Shown one piece after another: positions 1-5,079 of a stretch of DNA of 32,467 bases (position 1 is the stretch's first letter; each line of letters starts with the position of its first letter). The notes under the pieces were generated by a model that was not told the origin of the DNA, did no database searches, and saw only the letters and a program-made list of their open reading frames with translations. The DNA comes from a virus, in the IMG/VR virus record IMGVR_UViG_3300033388_003383, positions 1-32,467 of that record; one strand, 5' to 3'. The position numbers and the translations under genes were made by a program.

Positions 1-32
1 GCCTCTAGCGCAATACCAGCAAACGTGCTCAT
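1..32 (-). CDS. Start of a further gene, 5' fragment only
   Basis: ATG at 32 is preceded by AAAAAAGGAGGTTTCG, a near-perfect ribosome binding site at good spacing, and reads MSTFAGIALE before the window ends. It is in a different frame from the open frame 1-675, which also continues to the edge, so either the two genes overlap or one frame is not used. Too short to identify. Confidence 0.4.
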   Translation of the reverse strand, partial: MSTFAGIALE

Positions 33-675
33 CGAAACCTCCTTTTTTAAGAGAGGGCTGCCCAGACCCTCGAAATTTAACTATCACGTTGAGCGATAAG
101 GAGGAGGAATCGCCCGCGATAGTATGGACAACTGACGGGTGCGCAGAGCAGATATGAAGCTTGACGGGATTCGAACCCGCGCATTTCCCCTTATCGGGTG
201 GCCTATTTCCTCCGGCTACAAGCCTCTTCTTACGAAGATCAGTTATTATTACGTACGATCTGGGCAAATATTGACGAACTGTCTCCGCTCCTTTAGTGGT
301 ATATAGGGTACCAAGGACTTTGGTGATAAACCAAAACTCACCAAGGCAATTCTCGCCTAAAAATAGCGTAACACCTTCCTTTGCGTCTTTGCGACATATA
401 AGCCAGATCGGTTCTTTCGGTTTGGTCAGAACCAGGTTTTTTATGGAGTCCTCGTCTGTCTCGACTTTTCCATAGTTTTCTGGATCGGATGCGAGGGGCA
501 CCAAATCCAGACTTTCTGGGTGGCGAACACCCCAACAAGCATTGTCGTCCGAATCCTTAACGGCCCATAACCAAGCACCAGTCAAAAGATCCTTTTTCAT
601 CCTTATCAATCCGAAGGTTTTTCCCGCGAACCGCTCGTCTCCAACATTTTTATTAAACGTAATTCTTTGACCCAT
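1..675 (-). CDS. Partial hypothetical protein, runs off left edge
   Basis: An open frame of 225 codons starts at ATG 675 and reaches the window edge without a stop. A strong ribosome binding site (AAAAGGAGATTTGAAA) sits just upstream. The protein begins MGQRITFNKNVGDERF. Residues 1 to about 150 look like a normal soluble protein with many Trp and charged residues. I do not recognise a family. The part after about residue 150 is less protein-like: it crosses a tRNA-like sequence (156-225, read as AGSNPV) and then a second strong ribosome binding site with an ATG at 32 in another frame. The real gene may therefore end earlier through an undetected frame change, or simply overlap its neighbour. 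The first 150 codons are fairly secure; the 3' part is uncertain. Confidence 0.6.
   Translation of the reverse strand, partial: MGQRITFNKNVGDERFAGKTFGLIRMKKDLLTGAWLWAVKDSDDNACWGVRHPESLDLVPLASDPENYGKVETDEDSIKNLVLTKPKEPIWLICRKDAKEGVTLFLGENCLGEFWFITKVLGTLYTTKGAETVRQYLPRSYVIITDLRKKRLVAGGNRPPDKGKCAGSNPVKLHICSAHPSVVHTIAGDSSSLSLNVIVKFRGSGQPSLKKGGFDEHVCWYCARG
156..225 (-). tRNA. tRNA-like sequence, probably degenerate
   Basis: On the minus strand a 7-bp acceptor-like stem (AGGCTTG with CAAGCTT), a D-arm-like stem (GCC/GGC) and a good T-arm (GCGGG-TTCGAAT-CCCGT) are in the right order. The middle is too short: only 20 bases lie between the D and T arms, and the best anticodon helix is CCC-GATAA-GGG with a 5-base loop instead of 7. 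One missing base would give an Ile(GAT)-like loop. CCA is not encoded. It lies inside the open frame 1-675. It could be a decayed tRNA, an attachment-site remnant derived from a tRNA 3' half, or chance. Confidence 0.3.
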
Positions 676-997
676 TTTCAAATCTCCTTTTTCTACCCAA
701 TAACCTCAACATTTCCGACAAGACTCTAACAAGTCGACCCGTCTGACTACTATCAGATTATTATGTGGATCATAATCGGTATCCCCTGATCTGTTATAAT
801 GGGGTTGTGGCGCTTGTCCGCCGGTGGTTGGCCACACCACCCCGATCTGCTTGTTCTATTGAGTTTTAGAAATGCCGAGGTTATTAGGTAGAAACATCAT
901 AAAAAATATAAACAGTAGCATTAGGGACAGGGCGCCGCATGGCAGGTTATTTGGCCGCCTGGCGATATCCTTACTAATACTACTGCTTATACCGGGA

Positions 998-1021
998 TCA
1001 AGTTTCCTTGATCTGTTTCAT
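998..1021 (-). other. Seven-codon mini-ORF overlapping a GNRA hairpin
   Basis: AAAGGAAGGTTGAT precedes ATG 1021, which reads MKQIKET and stops at TGA. Codons 4-8 fall in a perfect hairpin, GATCAAG-GAAA-CTTGATC on the minus strand (996-1013), whose GAAA loop is a GNRA tetraloop. There is no U tract, so it is not an obvious terminator. It may be a leader peptide, or the 5' end of a small gene broken by a frameshift: the +1 frame stays open to 856 and encodes a hydrophobic stretch. Confidence 0.3.
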
Positions 1022-1070
1022 ATCAACCTTCCTTTCTATAGTAAGTAAGATGATACGATGAATAGAACAT

Positions 1071-1088
1071 ACCGGAGCCCATCCCGGT
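1071..1088 (-). terminator. Hairpin, possible weak terminator
   Basis: On the minus strand ACCGG and CCGGT pair around an 8-base loop, followed by ATGTTCTATTC. The U content is modest, so termination is uncertain. Its 3' flank resembles that of the hairpin at 1279-1298. Confidence 0.35.
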
Positions 1089-1202
1089 CAATTTAGTGTC
1101 CTGTGCCGTTTTAAAAGGAGGTAAGACGATTTAAACGGTCATGATGACAACAAGGCATACACATATATCACGGACGGATTGCTTTGCCCGCCCGCTTCAA
1201 AA

Positions 1203-1211
1203 CTACTTCAT
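1203..1211 (-). other. Two-codon minigene ATG-AAG-TAG
   Basis: A ribosome binding site-like AAAGGACG lies upstream of ATG 1211, which is followed by AAG and TAG. A 7-bp hairpin with a 10-base loop (CGGGCGG with CCGTCCG, one G-U pair) follows about 15 bases downstream. It may be a decayed gene start. Two-codon minigenes with strong ribosome binding sites are known from the lambda bar loci, but function here is inference only. Confidence 0.25.
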
Positions 1212-1278
1212 ATCGCACGTCCTTTACACTCAGATATATGGAGTGGTTCGCTATACTTCGATATGATGAATAGAATAT

Positions 1279-1298
1279 GCCGGTTACGGTGATCCGGC
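1279..1298 (-). terminator. Terminator-like hairpin after 1382-1789
   Basis: GCCGG(A) and (A)CCGGC pair on the minus strand, followed by ATATTCTATTC. The hairpin is almost identical to that at 2155-2174 (GCCGGATCACCGTAACCGGC against GCCGGATCATCGTAACCGGC), so the two are copies of one element. It would end the transcript of the membrane protein gene 1382-1789. Confidence 0.5.
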
Positions 1299-1381
1299 GA
1301 TAGTTTGTGACGGGGCCCAATAGAGCGGCGGTTTCCCCGTCTCACCATTTGCTCCTAACGTCTATCCGATTTAGGCCGTCT

Positions 1382-1789
1382 TTACTCGACCATTCCCCTT
1401 TTTGCAACCTCGATCCGCGCTATACCAAGATAACGCCGAGCAATGTCTCTATCGCTCTTTTTCTCCCCCTCAGAGAGTTGTGCGTAGGGGGTTATCATTT
1501 GACGCTTCCAACGCGTAACTGATTTCGCATCAATAATAAATCTTCCCTCTCCTTTTAAGCCGGCTAAATATGGCTGTCCTTGTGTGAATAGATATTCCAT
1601 CCACATACACCAAACCTGGTGTACTTCGTCGGACATGAGTTCCAGTTTGGGATCTCCATCCGCGAAGAAGATTTTAATCCTAGGCGCGGTTGTTTCTGTC
1701 GTCTTTTTTTCCGGAAACAGCAACATTAATATATAGACTAACAAAGCCAAGGCGAACACCATAATCCCGCAGGTTAATATTTCACTCAT
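1382..1789 (-). CDS. Small membrane-anchored hypothetical protein
   Basis: 135 residues from ATG 1789, with AAAAGGAGATTTTAAA upstream. Residues about 5-26 form one strongly hydrophobic helix (ILTCGIMVFALALLVYILML), which suggests an N-terminal anchor without an obvious cleavage site. The remaining 110 residues are mixed polar, with Trp-rich patches (VWCMWMEYLF) and a basic C-terminus. It lies 35 bases after 1825-2130 with no terminator between them, so the two are probably co-transcribed. A hairpin follows at 1279-1298. I do not recognise the family. Confidence 0.75.
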   Translation of the reverse strand: MSEILTCGIMVFALALLVYILMLLFPEKKTTETTAPRIKIFFADGDPKLELMSDEVHQVWCMWMEYLFTQGQPYLAGLKGEGRFIIDAKSVTRWKRQMITPYAQLSEGEKKSDRDIARRYLGIARIEVAKRGMVE

Positions 1790-1824
1790 TTTAAAATCTC
1801 CTTTTTATGTATCATAGATGTTTA

Positions 1825-2130
1825 TTAAAAGGTTTCAACGTGTGCCTCATATGCCTCTGTACGTTTACTTGCAAAATCACGAAGCATCGGTCCGGAATTC
1901 GCACTCAAAACCGCAGATGGCGGGAATAAAGCATCCCCTAAACAGACAACAAACTTAGCAGACGTACCAATTTCCATATCATAAAACGTAAAAACCGATA
2001 TGCCTAGATCAAACAGAACCGTTCCTAAAAGATTTAGTCCATGCTCGTGACCCAGTTCTATGGTTTTTCTAAATATAAACCAAGCACGATCATTTGGATC
2101 TTCACTTGGCCATTTATCTTTTTGTGGCAC
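1825..2130 (-). CDS. Hypothetical protein, GTG start
   Basis: 101 residues starting at GTG 2130 (reads MPQKDKWPSEDP), with TTAAGGAGGTTTGAA directly upstream, so the GTG start is well supported. Residues about 30-52 are moderately hydrophobic (LNLLGTVLFDLGISVFTFY) but interrupted by acidic residues. No motif is recognised. A terminator hairpin (2155-2174) lies just upstream, so it probably has its own promoter or is reached by readthrough. Confidence 0.7.
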   Translation of the reverse strand: MPQKDKWPSEDPNDRAWFIFRKTIELGHEHGLNLLGTVLFDLGISVFTFYDMEIGTSAKFVVCLGDALFPPSAVLSANSGPMLRDFASKRTEAYEAHVETF

Positions 2131-2154
2131 TTCAAACCTCCTTAAAATATAAAA

Positions 2155-2174
2155 GCCGGTTACGATGATCCGGC
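2155..2174 (-). terminator. Rho-independent terminator after 2267-2680
   Basis: GCCGG and CCGGC form a stem on the minus strand and are followed by CTTTTATATTTT. It separates gene 2267-2680 from 1825-2130. It is a near copy of the hairpin at 1279-1298 but has a better U tract. Confidence 0.65.
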
Positions 2175-2266
2175 GACAGTATCCAGAAACGAATTACCAA
2201 GGGGTGCGATTAGTGCTAATTCGTCGTCATCACCCGCCATTCCCCAGTGCTGTCCGATTTAGAAAC

Positions 2267-2680
2267 CTACTCCTTTTGGAGATCTTTTATTTTCTCTGTT
2301 AGGAGAACGGATGCCTCTGCTATAGCGTCCTGAAATTGTTCGGAAGTGTAGCTTTCAACTCGAATAGGGTCGAGAAGATACTCAACTCGATCATAAACTG
2401 GGTCTCGTTTCTGAGCTTCTTTAACGGCCTTAATGATCGCCCCGAAAATAAGACCCGCACCAAATAACATCATTGCCGGCCACGCTCTCAAGATTAACAA
2501 GTCGACCTTGTTGGTCGGGGGGATTTTGTCATAGAAGAAAGTTAGCGAACCAGCTTCCTTAGGAATACCGGTTAGGGCAAGGTATTCGGTCATATAGATT
2601 CGAGCCAGATCGTCTGGGAGCTTACAACTCGCAAGGCTCATATAAAGCTCTTTAACGCGCTCTTCCTTATTAATTTTCAC
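2267..2680 (-). CDS. Hypothetical single-pass membrane protein
   Basis: 137 residues from ATG 2680; the ribosome binding site AAAAGGAGAT is rather far upstream (about 12 bases). The first 60 residues are polar. Residues about 63-87 are hydrophobic (ILRAWPAMMLFGAGLIFGAI), giving one probable membrane helix, and the C-terminal 50 residues are helical and charged. It overlaps the end of 2670-2870 by 11 bases. No family recognised. Confidence 0.75.
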   Translation of the reverse strand: MKINKEERVKELYMSLASCKLPDDLARIYMTEYLALTGIPKEAGSLTFFYDKIPPTNKVDLLILRAWPAMMLFGAGLIFGAIIKAVKEAQKRDPVYDRVEYLLDPIRVESYTSEQFQDAIAEASVLLTEKIKDLQKE

Positions 2681-2870
2681 AATTATCTCCTTTTTCTGAA
2701 CAAATAATAAGAGGTTTATTGAAAACCTGCTCCTTTATAAAACGAATTGTTCTATGAGCATAAGAAAAATGACAGGTCCATTTGGAACGTATTCCTGTTT
2801 TATAAAAAGTGAGGAAGGACGCCTGTGTCCAACCACGCGCCTTTAACCTTCTAGTCATCTCGCTAAACAT
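2670..2870 (-). CDS. Hypothetical small basic protein
   Basis: 66 residues from ATG 2870 with AAGGAGGAAAA upstream. Basic, with no clear membrane segment and no recognised motif. Its last dozen residues (LIICSEKGDNCEN) are encoded by DNA that is also the leader of the next gene: an 18-bp direct repeat (2694-2711 and 2883-2900) occurs before this gene and before 2267-2680. The C-terminus thus appears to be a translated copy of an untranslated leader, which suggests insertion of this gene by leader-to-leader duplication. It may be a recent or decaying gene. Confidence 0.55.
   Translation of the reverse strand: MFSEMTRRLKARGWTQASFLTFYKTGIRSKWTCHFSYAHRTIRFIKEQVFNKPLIICSEKGDNCEN
2694..2711 (-). 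repeat. 18-bp direct repeat, copy 1 (copy 2 at 2883-2900)
   Basis: CTTATTATTTGTTCAGAA on the minus strand occurs exactly here and at 2883-2900. Each copy sits directly upstream of a GGAG ribosome binding site, one for 2267-2680 and the other for 2670-2870. It marks a duplicated gene leader. Confidence 0.8.
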
Positions 2871-2896
2871 TTTTCCTCCTTCTTCTGAACAAATAA

Positions 2897-2920
2897 TAAG
2901 CCCCTTGTTACGGGGGCTTA
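2897..2920 (-). terminator. Terminator of cassette 9
   Basis: TAAGCCCC and GGGGCTTA form a perfect 8-bp stem with an 8-base loop, followed on the minus strand by TTATTTG. It ends the transcript of 2939-3298. Confidence 0.75.
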
Positions 2921-2938
2921 GGGGGGGGTCCGATCCTT

Positions 2939-3298
2939 TTAGGAATCGGAGGCATCCTCGTCTTCGTCATCGAGGTCGAGTTCTACCTTGTCTTCATCTT
3001 CGTCTTCGTCATCTTCCTCCTCGGTGTCCGAGGTGAGCGCAACGACGATTGCGGTTCCAACGGCGCCAACGAAAGCGACTCCGGTAACTCTCCAGAAGAA
3101 ATCGCGGTTGTCGCGTCCACGAAGGTATTCGTGGTAGGCGTTTTTCGCGGCATCATCAAGTTTCTTATACTCGGATTCTTTTTCGCTGGGCTCGAGGCTC
3201 AGCAAGCGGGTGTTAATCGCTTCACCCACGGGGGCGGTGGGGAATGGATTTCGAAAAGTAGGACGGGAAGGTAATCGTTCTCTAATGCTTTCAAACAT
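2939..3298 (-). CDS. Membrane protein with very acidic C-terminal tail
   Basis: 119 residues from ATG 3298 (ribosome binding site AAAAAGGAGACAG). An N-terminal polar half contains a helical segment (LEPSEKESEYKKLDDAAKNA) that loosely resembles the PGT-E-Y/F-A-L motif of the paralogues at 4731-4976 and 5080-5355. One membrane helix spans about 68-90 (FFWRVTGVAFVGAVGTAIVV). The last 30 residues are almost all Asp and Glu, ending DEDASDS. It is the last and largest member of the cassette array, with the shared promoter at 3331-3359 and a terminator at 2897-2920. Function unknown. Confidence 0.8.
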   Translation of the reverse strand: MFESIRERLPSRPTFRNPFPTAPVGEAINTRLLSLEPSEKESEYKKLDDAAKNAYHEYLRGRDNRDFFWRVTGVAFVGAVGTAIVVALTSDTEEEDDEDEDEDKVELDLDDEDEDASDS

Positions 3299-3330
3299 TG
3301 GTCTGTCTCCTTTTTGGGTCTATAGGTTTC

Positions 3331-3359
3331 GGTTTCTATTATAGCCCCTGTGATTTTCG
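3331..3359 (-). promoter_or_regulatory. Array promoter element, copy for 2939-3298
   Basis: Minus strand: TTTTCACAGGGG? variant reading AATCACAGGGGC, then TATAAT, then AGAAACC. The element ends 32 bases before ATG 3298. TATAAT is intact; the base before it is C. Confidence 0.7.
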
Positions 3360-3402
3360 TTGAATCCTCTAATTTTTGACTGCTCTCTTCTTTTAGGAAA
3401 AT

Positions 3403-3425
3403 ATAAACCCCGTGAGGGGGTCTAT
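3403..3425 (-). terminator. Terminator of cassette 8
   Basis: ATAGACCCC and GGGGTTTAT pair (one G-U) around a 5-base loop on the minus strand, followed by ATTTTCC. It overlaps the TAG stop of 3422-3541. Confidence 0.75.
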
Positions 3426-3541
3426 ATTACAGATTCTTCTAAATTGAGCTGTTTTATTATGTCATCAAATCGATTTGCTTCCTTGCGCATCGCCCAGGCT
3501 ATGGACGGTACTACGATGGCTAAAGCGATAAGACTTAACAT
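3422..3541 (-). CDS. 39-residue membrane miniprotein
   Basis: ATG 3541 starts a 39-residue protein beginning MLSLIALAIVVPSIAWAM, ending in TAG. The N-terminal 18 residues form a hydrophobic anchor and the rest is an amphipathic charged tail (RKEANRFDDIIKQLNLEE). A longer reading from an upstream ATG would run through the promoter element, so the short start with AAAAAGGAGAC upstream is preferred. It has its own promoter (3571-3599) and terminator (3403-3425). Function unknown. Confidence 0.7.
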   Translation of the reverse strand: MLSLIALAIVVPSIAWAMRKEANRFDDIIKQLNLEESVI

Positions 3542-3570
3542 TTTGTTTTTTGTCTCCTTTTTAGGGTTTC

Positions 3571-3599
3571 GGTTTCTATTATAACCCCTGTGAAATCTG
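3571..3599 (-). promoter_or_regulatory. Array promoter element, copy for 3422-3541
   Basis: Minus strand TTTCACAGGGGT, TATAAT, AGAAACC; ends 29 bases before ATG 3541. The base before TATAAT is T, unlike most copies. Confidence 0.7.
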
Positions 3600-3619
3600 T
3601 GGTTTTTGAGGAGACAATT

Positions 3620-3646
3620 ATAAACGCCCGTGTTAGGGGCGTCTAT
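3620..3646 (-). terminator. Terminator of cassette 7
   Basis: ATAGACGCCC and GGGCGTTTAT give a 10-bp stem (one G-U) with a 7-base loop on the minus strand. The following AATTGTC is weak in U. It lies 34 bases after the stop of 3680-3805. Confidence 0.65.
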
Positions 3647-3679
3647 ATAGGGGTCCAAAATCCCTTTTCAATGGACAAA

Positions 3680-3805
3680 CTAGATTTTCTTCAGAAGCTG
3701 CCATTGTACCGCGGCGACGATAGCGATTACTGGTAGGGGTATTCCCACCACGAACATCACTAGTGCTACAATAACAACGAATCTCTTCTTTTTGTTTTTA
3801 ATCAT
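3680..3805 (-). CDS. 41-residue membrane miniprotein
   Basis: ATG 3805 with AAAAGGAGACAATCGA upstream encodes 41 residues ending at TAG. A Lys/Arg-rich N-terminus (MIKNKKKR) is followed by a long hydrophobic segment (FVVIVALVMFVVGIPLPVIA) and a short basic end (LLKKI), predicting one membrane helix with the N-terminus inside. Promoter 3830-3858, terminator 3620-3646. Function unknown. Confidence 0.7.
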   Translation of the reverse strand: MIKNKKKRFVVIVALVMFVVGIPLPVIAIVAAVQWQLLKKI

Positions 3806-3829
3806 TCGATTGTCTCCTTTTCGGGTTTC

Positions 3830-3858
3830 GGTTTCTATTATACCCCCTGTGATTTTCG
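3830..3858 (-). promoter_or_regulatory. Array promoter element nested in 3838-4023
   Basis: Minus strand AATCACAGGGGG, TATAAT, AGAAACC; ends 24 bases before ATG 3805. This copy overlaps the last codons of gene 3838-4023, whose TAA stop is part of the TATAAT box. Confidence 0.7.
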
Positions 3859-4023
3859 CGATTTCTTAACCGCTTTCTCACACAGTTTCGTATTCAAACA
3901 CCTAAGAGGCGACCCGTGGTGAATGACGCCATTGATATTTAGTATTGTATTTGGAAACGATCTTCCGCATCTATAGCATTTATGATCTATCCAAATGGAT
4001 AATTTGTTAAGCCCCTTGTTCAT
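3838..4023 (-). CDS. Small protein with zinc-ribbon-like cysteines
   Basis: 61 residues from ATG 4023 (GGGAGGCAGT upstream). CYRCG near residue 16 and a later Cys pair spaced six apart (CLNTKLC) make a plausible zinc-binding site, so it could bind nucleic acid or protein; this is inference. It is the only array member without a membrane segment and the only one lacking its own promoter element: it starts directly after the terminator of 4074-4229, so expression probably depends on readthrough. Its final residues (KSQGV) are encoded by the promoter of the next cassette, which suggests its own stop and terminator were lost. Confidence 0.65.
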   Translation of the reverse strand: MNKGLNKLSIWIDHKCYRCGRSFPNTILNINGVIHHGSPLRCLNTKLCEKAVKKSRKSQGV

Positions 4024-4043
4024 ACTGCCTCCCGGGTCAAAAT

Positions 4044-4067
4044 ATAAAACCCCGTGAAGGGTCTTAT
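4044..4067 (-). terminator. Terminator of cassette 6
   Basis: ATAAGACCC and GGGTTTTAT pair on the minus strand (one G-U) with a 6-base loop, followed by ATTTTGA. It lies just after the TAG stop of 4074-4229. Confidence 0.7.
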
Positions 4068-4073
4068 ATAGGT

Positions 4074-4229
4074 CTATATGTTACTAATTAAGCTGATTAT
4101 CTGGACCAGGATTAGCATTAGAATTCCCAGCGCTACGAGGAATGTCGTTACCAATACGCCGAATGTTACTACGGCCGTAATGGTAAGCATTGTGTATAGT
4201 GCTGAGATTCTGCTTTTAATCTTTTCCAT
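4074..4229 (-). CDS. 51-residue hydrophobic membrane miniprotein
   Basis: ATG 4229, preceded by TAAAGGAGATTTGAC, encodes MEKIKSRISALYTML followed by an almost continuous hydrophobic stretch to the end (LTITAVVTFGVLVTTF, then LGILMLILVQIISL) and a TAG stop. It probably has one long or two short membrane helices. Its leader is nearly identical to those at 4547 and 5355, so the cassettes share ancestry. Promoter 4256-4284, terminator 4044-4067. Confidence 0.7.
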   Translation of the reverse strand: MEKIKSRISALYTMLTITAVVTFGVLVTTFLVALGILMLILVQIISLISNI

Positions 4230-4255
4230 GTCAAATCTCCTTTAAAGTAAGGTTA

Positions 4256-4284
4256 GGTTTCTATTATAGCCCCTGTGAAACCCG
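4256..4284 (-). promoter_or_regulatory. Array promoter element, copy for 4074-4229
   Basis: Minus strand TTTCACAGGGGC, TATAAT, AGAAACC; ends 26 bases before ATG 4229. Confidence 0.7.
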
Positions 4285-4292
4285 TTGAAAAA

Positions 4293-4316
4293 ATAAAGCC
4301 CCAAGGGGGGCCTTAT
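4293..4316 (-). terminator. Terminator of cassette 5
   Basis: On the minus strand AAG, a bulged G, and CCCC pair with GGGG and CUU around a CCTT loop, followed by TATTTTTTC, a good U tract. Confidence 0.75.
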
Positions 4317-4326
4317 ATAGGTCTGA

Positions 4327-4434
4327 CTAGGCGAATAGCCAGCATCCGAATAATATTACTACAATGGCCCCGCCAACCACCATATAGGCGGTTATGCGGA
4401 GTAGTTCTAATGCGATTTTTTCGAATTGCTTCAT
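4327..4434 (-). CDS. 35-residue membrane miniprotein
   Basis: ATG 4434 with AACTAAGGAGAAATGAA upstream encodes 35 residues ending at TAG: a charged start (MKQFEKIALELLR) and a single hydrophobic helix (MVVGGAIVVILFGCWLF). An overlapping ATG at 4439 stops at once, so 4434 is the start. The leader matches that of 5475-5732. Promoter 4453-4481, terminator 4293-4316. Function unknown. Confidence 0.7.
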   Translation of the reverse strand: MKQFEKIALELLRITAYMVVGGAIVVILFGCWLFA

Positions 4435-4452
4435 TTCATTTCTCCTTAGTTA

Positions 4453-4481
4453 GGTTTCTATTATACCCCCTGTGAAACCTG
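4453..4481 (-). promoter_or_regulatory. Array promoter element, copy for 4327-4434
   Basis: Minus strand TTTCACAGGGGG, TATAAT, AGAAACC; ends only 18 bases before ATG 4434. This spacing equals that of the copy at 5751-5779, whose leader is also the same. Confidence 0.7.
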
Positions 4482-4498
4482 CGGAAAATGAAAAATAT

Positions 4499-4520
4499 AA
4501 AGCCCCGGTGAGGGGGCTTA
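4499..4520 (-). terminator. Terminator of the empty cassette
   Basis: AAGCCCC and GGGGCTT pair on the minus strand with a 6-base loop, followed by TATATTTTTC. It has the same form as the other array terminators although no gene precedes it. Confidence 0.7.
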
Positions 4521-4541
4521 TTTGTCGACCGGAACACTCAA

Positions 4542-4547
4542 TTACAT
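4542..4547 (-). other. Empty cassette: start codon followed by stop
   Basis: Downstream of promoter 4574-4602 and of ribosome binding site TAAAGGAGATTTGAC, the ATG at 4547 is followed immediately by TAA. Only about 20 further bases separate this from the terminator at 4499-4520. The leader is the same as at 4229 and 5355, where real genes follow. It looks like a cassette that has lost its coding sequence, or a unit producing a short untranslated RNA. A chance GTCGAC lies in the remnant. Confidence 0.6.
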
Positions 4548-4573
4548 GTCAAATCTCCTTTAATGTGGGTTTC

Positions 4574-4602
4574 GGTTTCTATTATACCCCCTGTGAAATC
4601 CG
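4574..4602 (-). promoter_or_regulatory. Array promoter element, empty cassette
   Basis: Minus strand TTTCACAGGGGG, TATAAT, AGAAACC; ends 26 bases before ATG 4547. Upstream, between this and the terminator at 4648-4671, lies an A/T homopolymer-rich spacer of about 45 bases. Confidence 0.7.
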
Positions 4603-4647
4603 TGTTTTTTTTCGATTTTTTTTTGCGGAGAAAATTTTGGGAAAAAT

Positions 4648-4671
4648 ATAGAGCCCGGTTGGGGGCCCTAT
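4648..4671 (-). terminator. Terminator of cassette 3
   Basis: ATAGGGCCC and GGGCTCTAT pair (one G-U that exists only on the minus strand RNA) with a 6-base loop, followed by ATTTTTCCC. Confidence 0.75.
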
Positions 4672-4730
4672 ACTTTGATTCCACCTCCTTATTTAATTAG
4701 AGGATTGAAGATATATCGCCTTGGTTGTGC

Positions 4731-4976
4731 TCAGTCGTTCTTGGTTTTACGCATCAATATAGCGGTAACCACGGTTCCGGCGACTCCGATAAGCGCTGGA
4801 TTCTTGAGGAACCAGTCGAATCTTCCAGAGAAATCTGGTCTTTTGTAGATTTCTGCTTGAAGAATGACTATGCTCATCATTTCATCCAACGCCCTATCGA
4901 ATTCATCGGTGCCGGGTTCCACTTTTTCAATGTGCTCCACGACTCGATCAAACGCTTTCCAGGTTTGTTTTATCAT
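4731..4976 (-). CDS. Single-pass membrane protein, PGT-motif paralogue 1
   Basis: 81 residues from ATG 4976 (GTAAAGGAGAAACAGA upstream). An N-terminal helical half contains VEPGTDEFDRALDEM, followed by a loop and one membrane helix at about 59-76 (NPALIGVAGTVVTAILM), ending RKTKND. It matches 5080-5355 in motif, order and size, so the two are paralogues. Similar helical PGT/VGT-E-Y-A-L plus C-terminal membrane-helix proteins occur in phages of Gram-positive bacteria, from memory and without known function. Promoter 5008-5036, terminator 4648-4671. Confidence 0.8.
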   Translation of the reverse strand: MIKQTWKAFDRVVEHIEKVEPGTDEFDRALDEMMSIVILQAEIYKRPDFSGRFDWFLKNPALIGVAGTVVTAILMRKTKND

Positions 4977-5007
4977 TCTGTTTCTCCTTTACTAAATTAG
5001 GGTGAAT

Positions 5008-5036
5008 GGTTTCTATTATACTCCCTGTGATTTTCG
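5008..5036 (-). promoter_or_regulatory. Array promoter element, copy for 4731-4976
   Basis: Minus strand AATCACAGGGAG, TATAAT, AGAAACC; ends 31 bases before ATG 4976. It has the only A within the G run. Confidence 0.7.
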
Positions 5037-5045
5037 TGAAAAAAT

Positions 5046-5068
5046 ATAAGGCCCTGTGGGGACCCTAT
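5046..5068 (-). terminator. Terminator of cassette 2
   Basis: ATAGGGTCC and GGGCCTTAT pair with two G-U pairs on the minus strand and a 5-base loop, followed by ATTTTTTC. The same stem sequence recurs at 5815-5839. Confidence 0.75.
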
Positions 5069-5079
5069 ACTTTGAAATC

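Larger units (their letters stand above)
676..1381. other. Gene-poor region with hairpins and mini-ORFs
   Basis: No convincing gene fills these 700 bases. On the minus strand there are three GC-rich hairpins (1279-1298, 1071-1088, 823-841), a perfect 7-bp GNRA hairpin (996-1013), and two mini-ORFs with plausible ribosome binding sites (998-1021 and 1203-1211). The sequence between 1063 and 1076 repeats, with changes, at 1271-1284 (AATAGAACATACCGG and AATAGAATATGCCGG, both entering a hairpin), suggesting a duplicated terminator module. A hydrophobic 21-codon frame around 856-920 (MLLFIFFMMFLPNN) lacks a ribosome binding site and may be the remnant of a frameshifted small membrane protein that began at ATG 1021. 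Confidence 0.5.

Noticed and set aside
338-538. 66-codon minus-strand ORF
   Set aside because: It lies in another frame inside the open frame 1-675, which has the strong ribosome binding site; it has no RBS of its own.
1112-1263. Plus-strand AAAAGGAGG followed by a 41-codon ORF
   Set aside because: The RBS is about 20 bases from the ATG at 1141, the strand is opposite to all genes, and the peptide has no recognisable features.
1307-1522. 71-codon plus-strand ORF
   Set aside because: Antisense to 1382-1789 and lacking an RBS; nearly all real genes here are on the minus strand.
4521-4535. GTCGAC in the empty cassette as a cloning scar
   Set aside because: A single six-base site is expected by chance and the flanks show no vector-like sequence.
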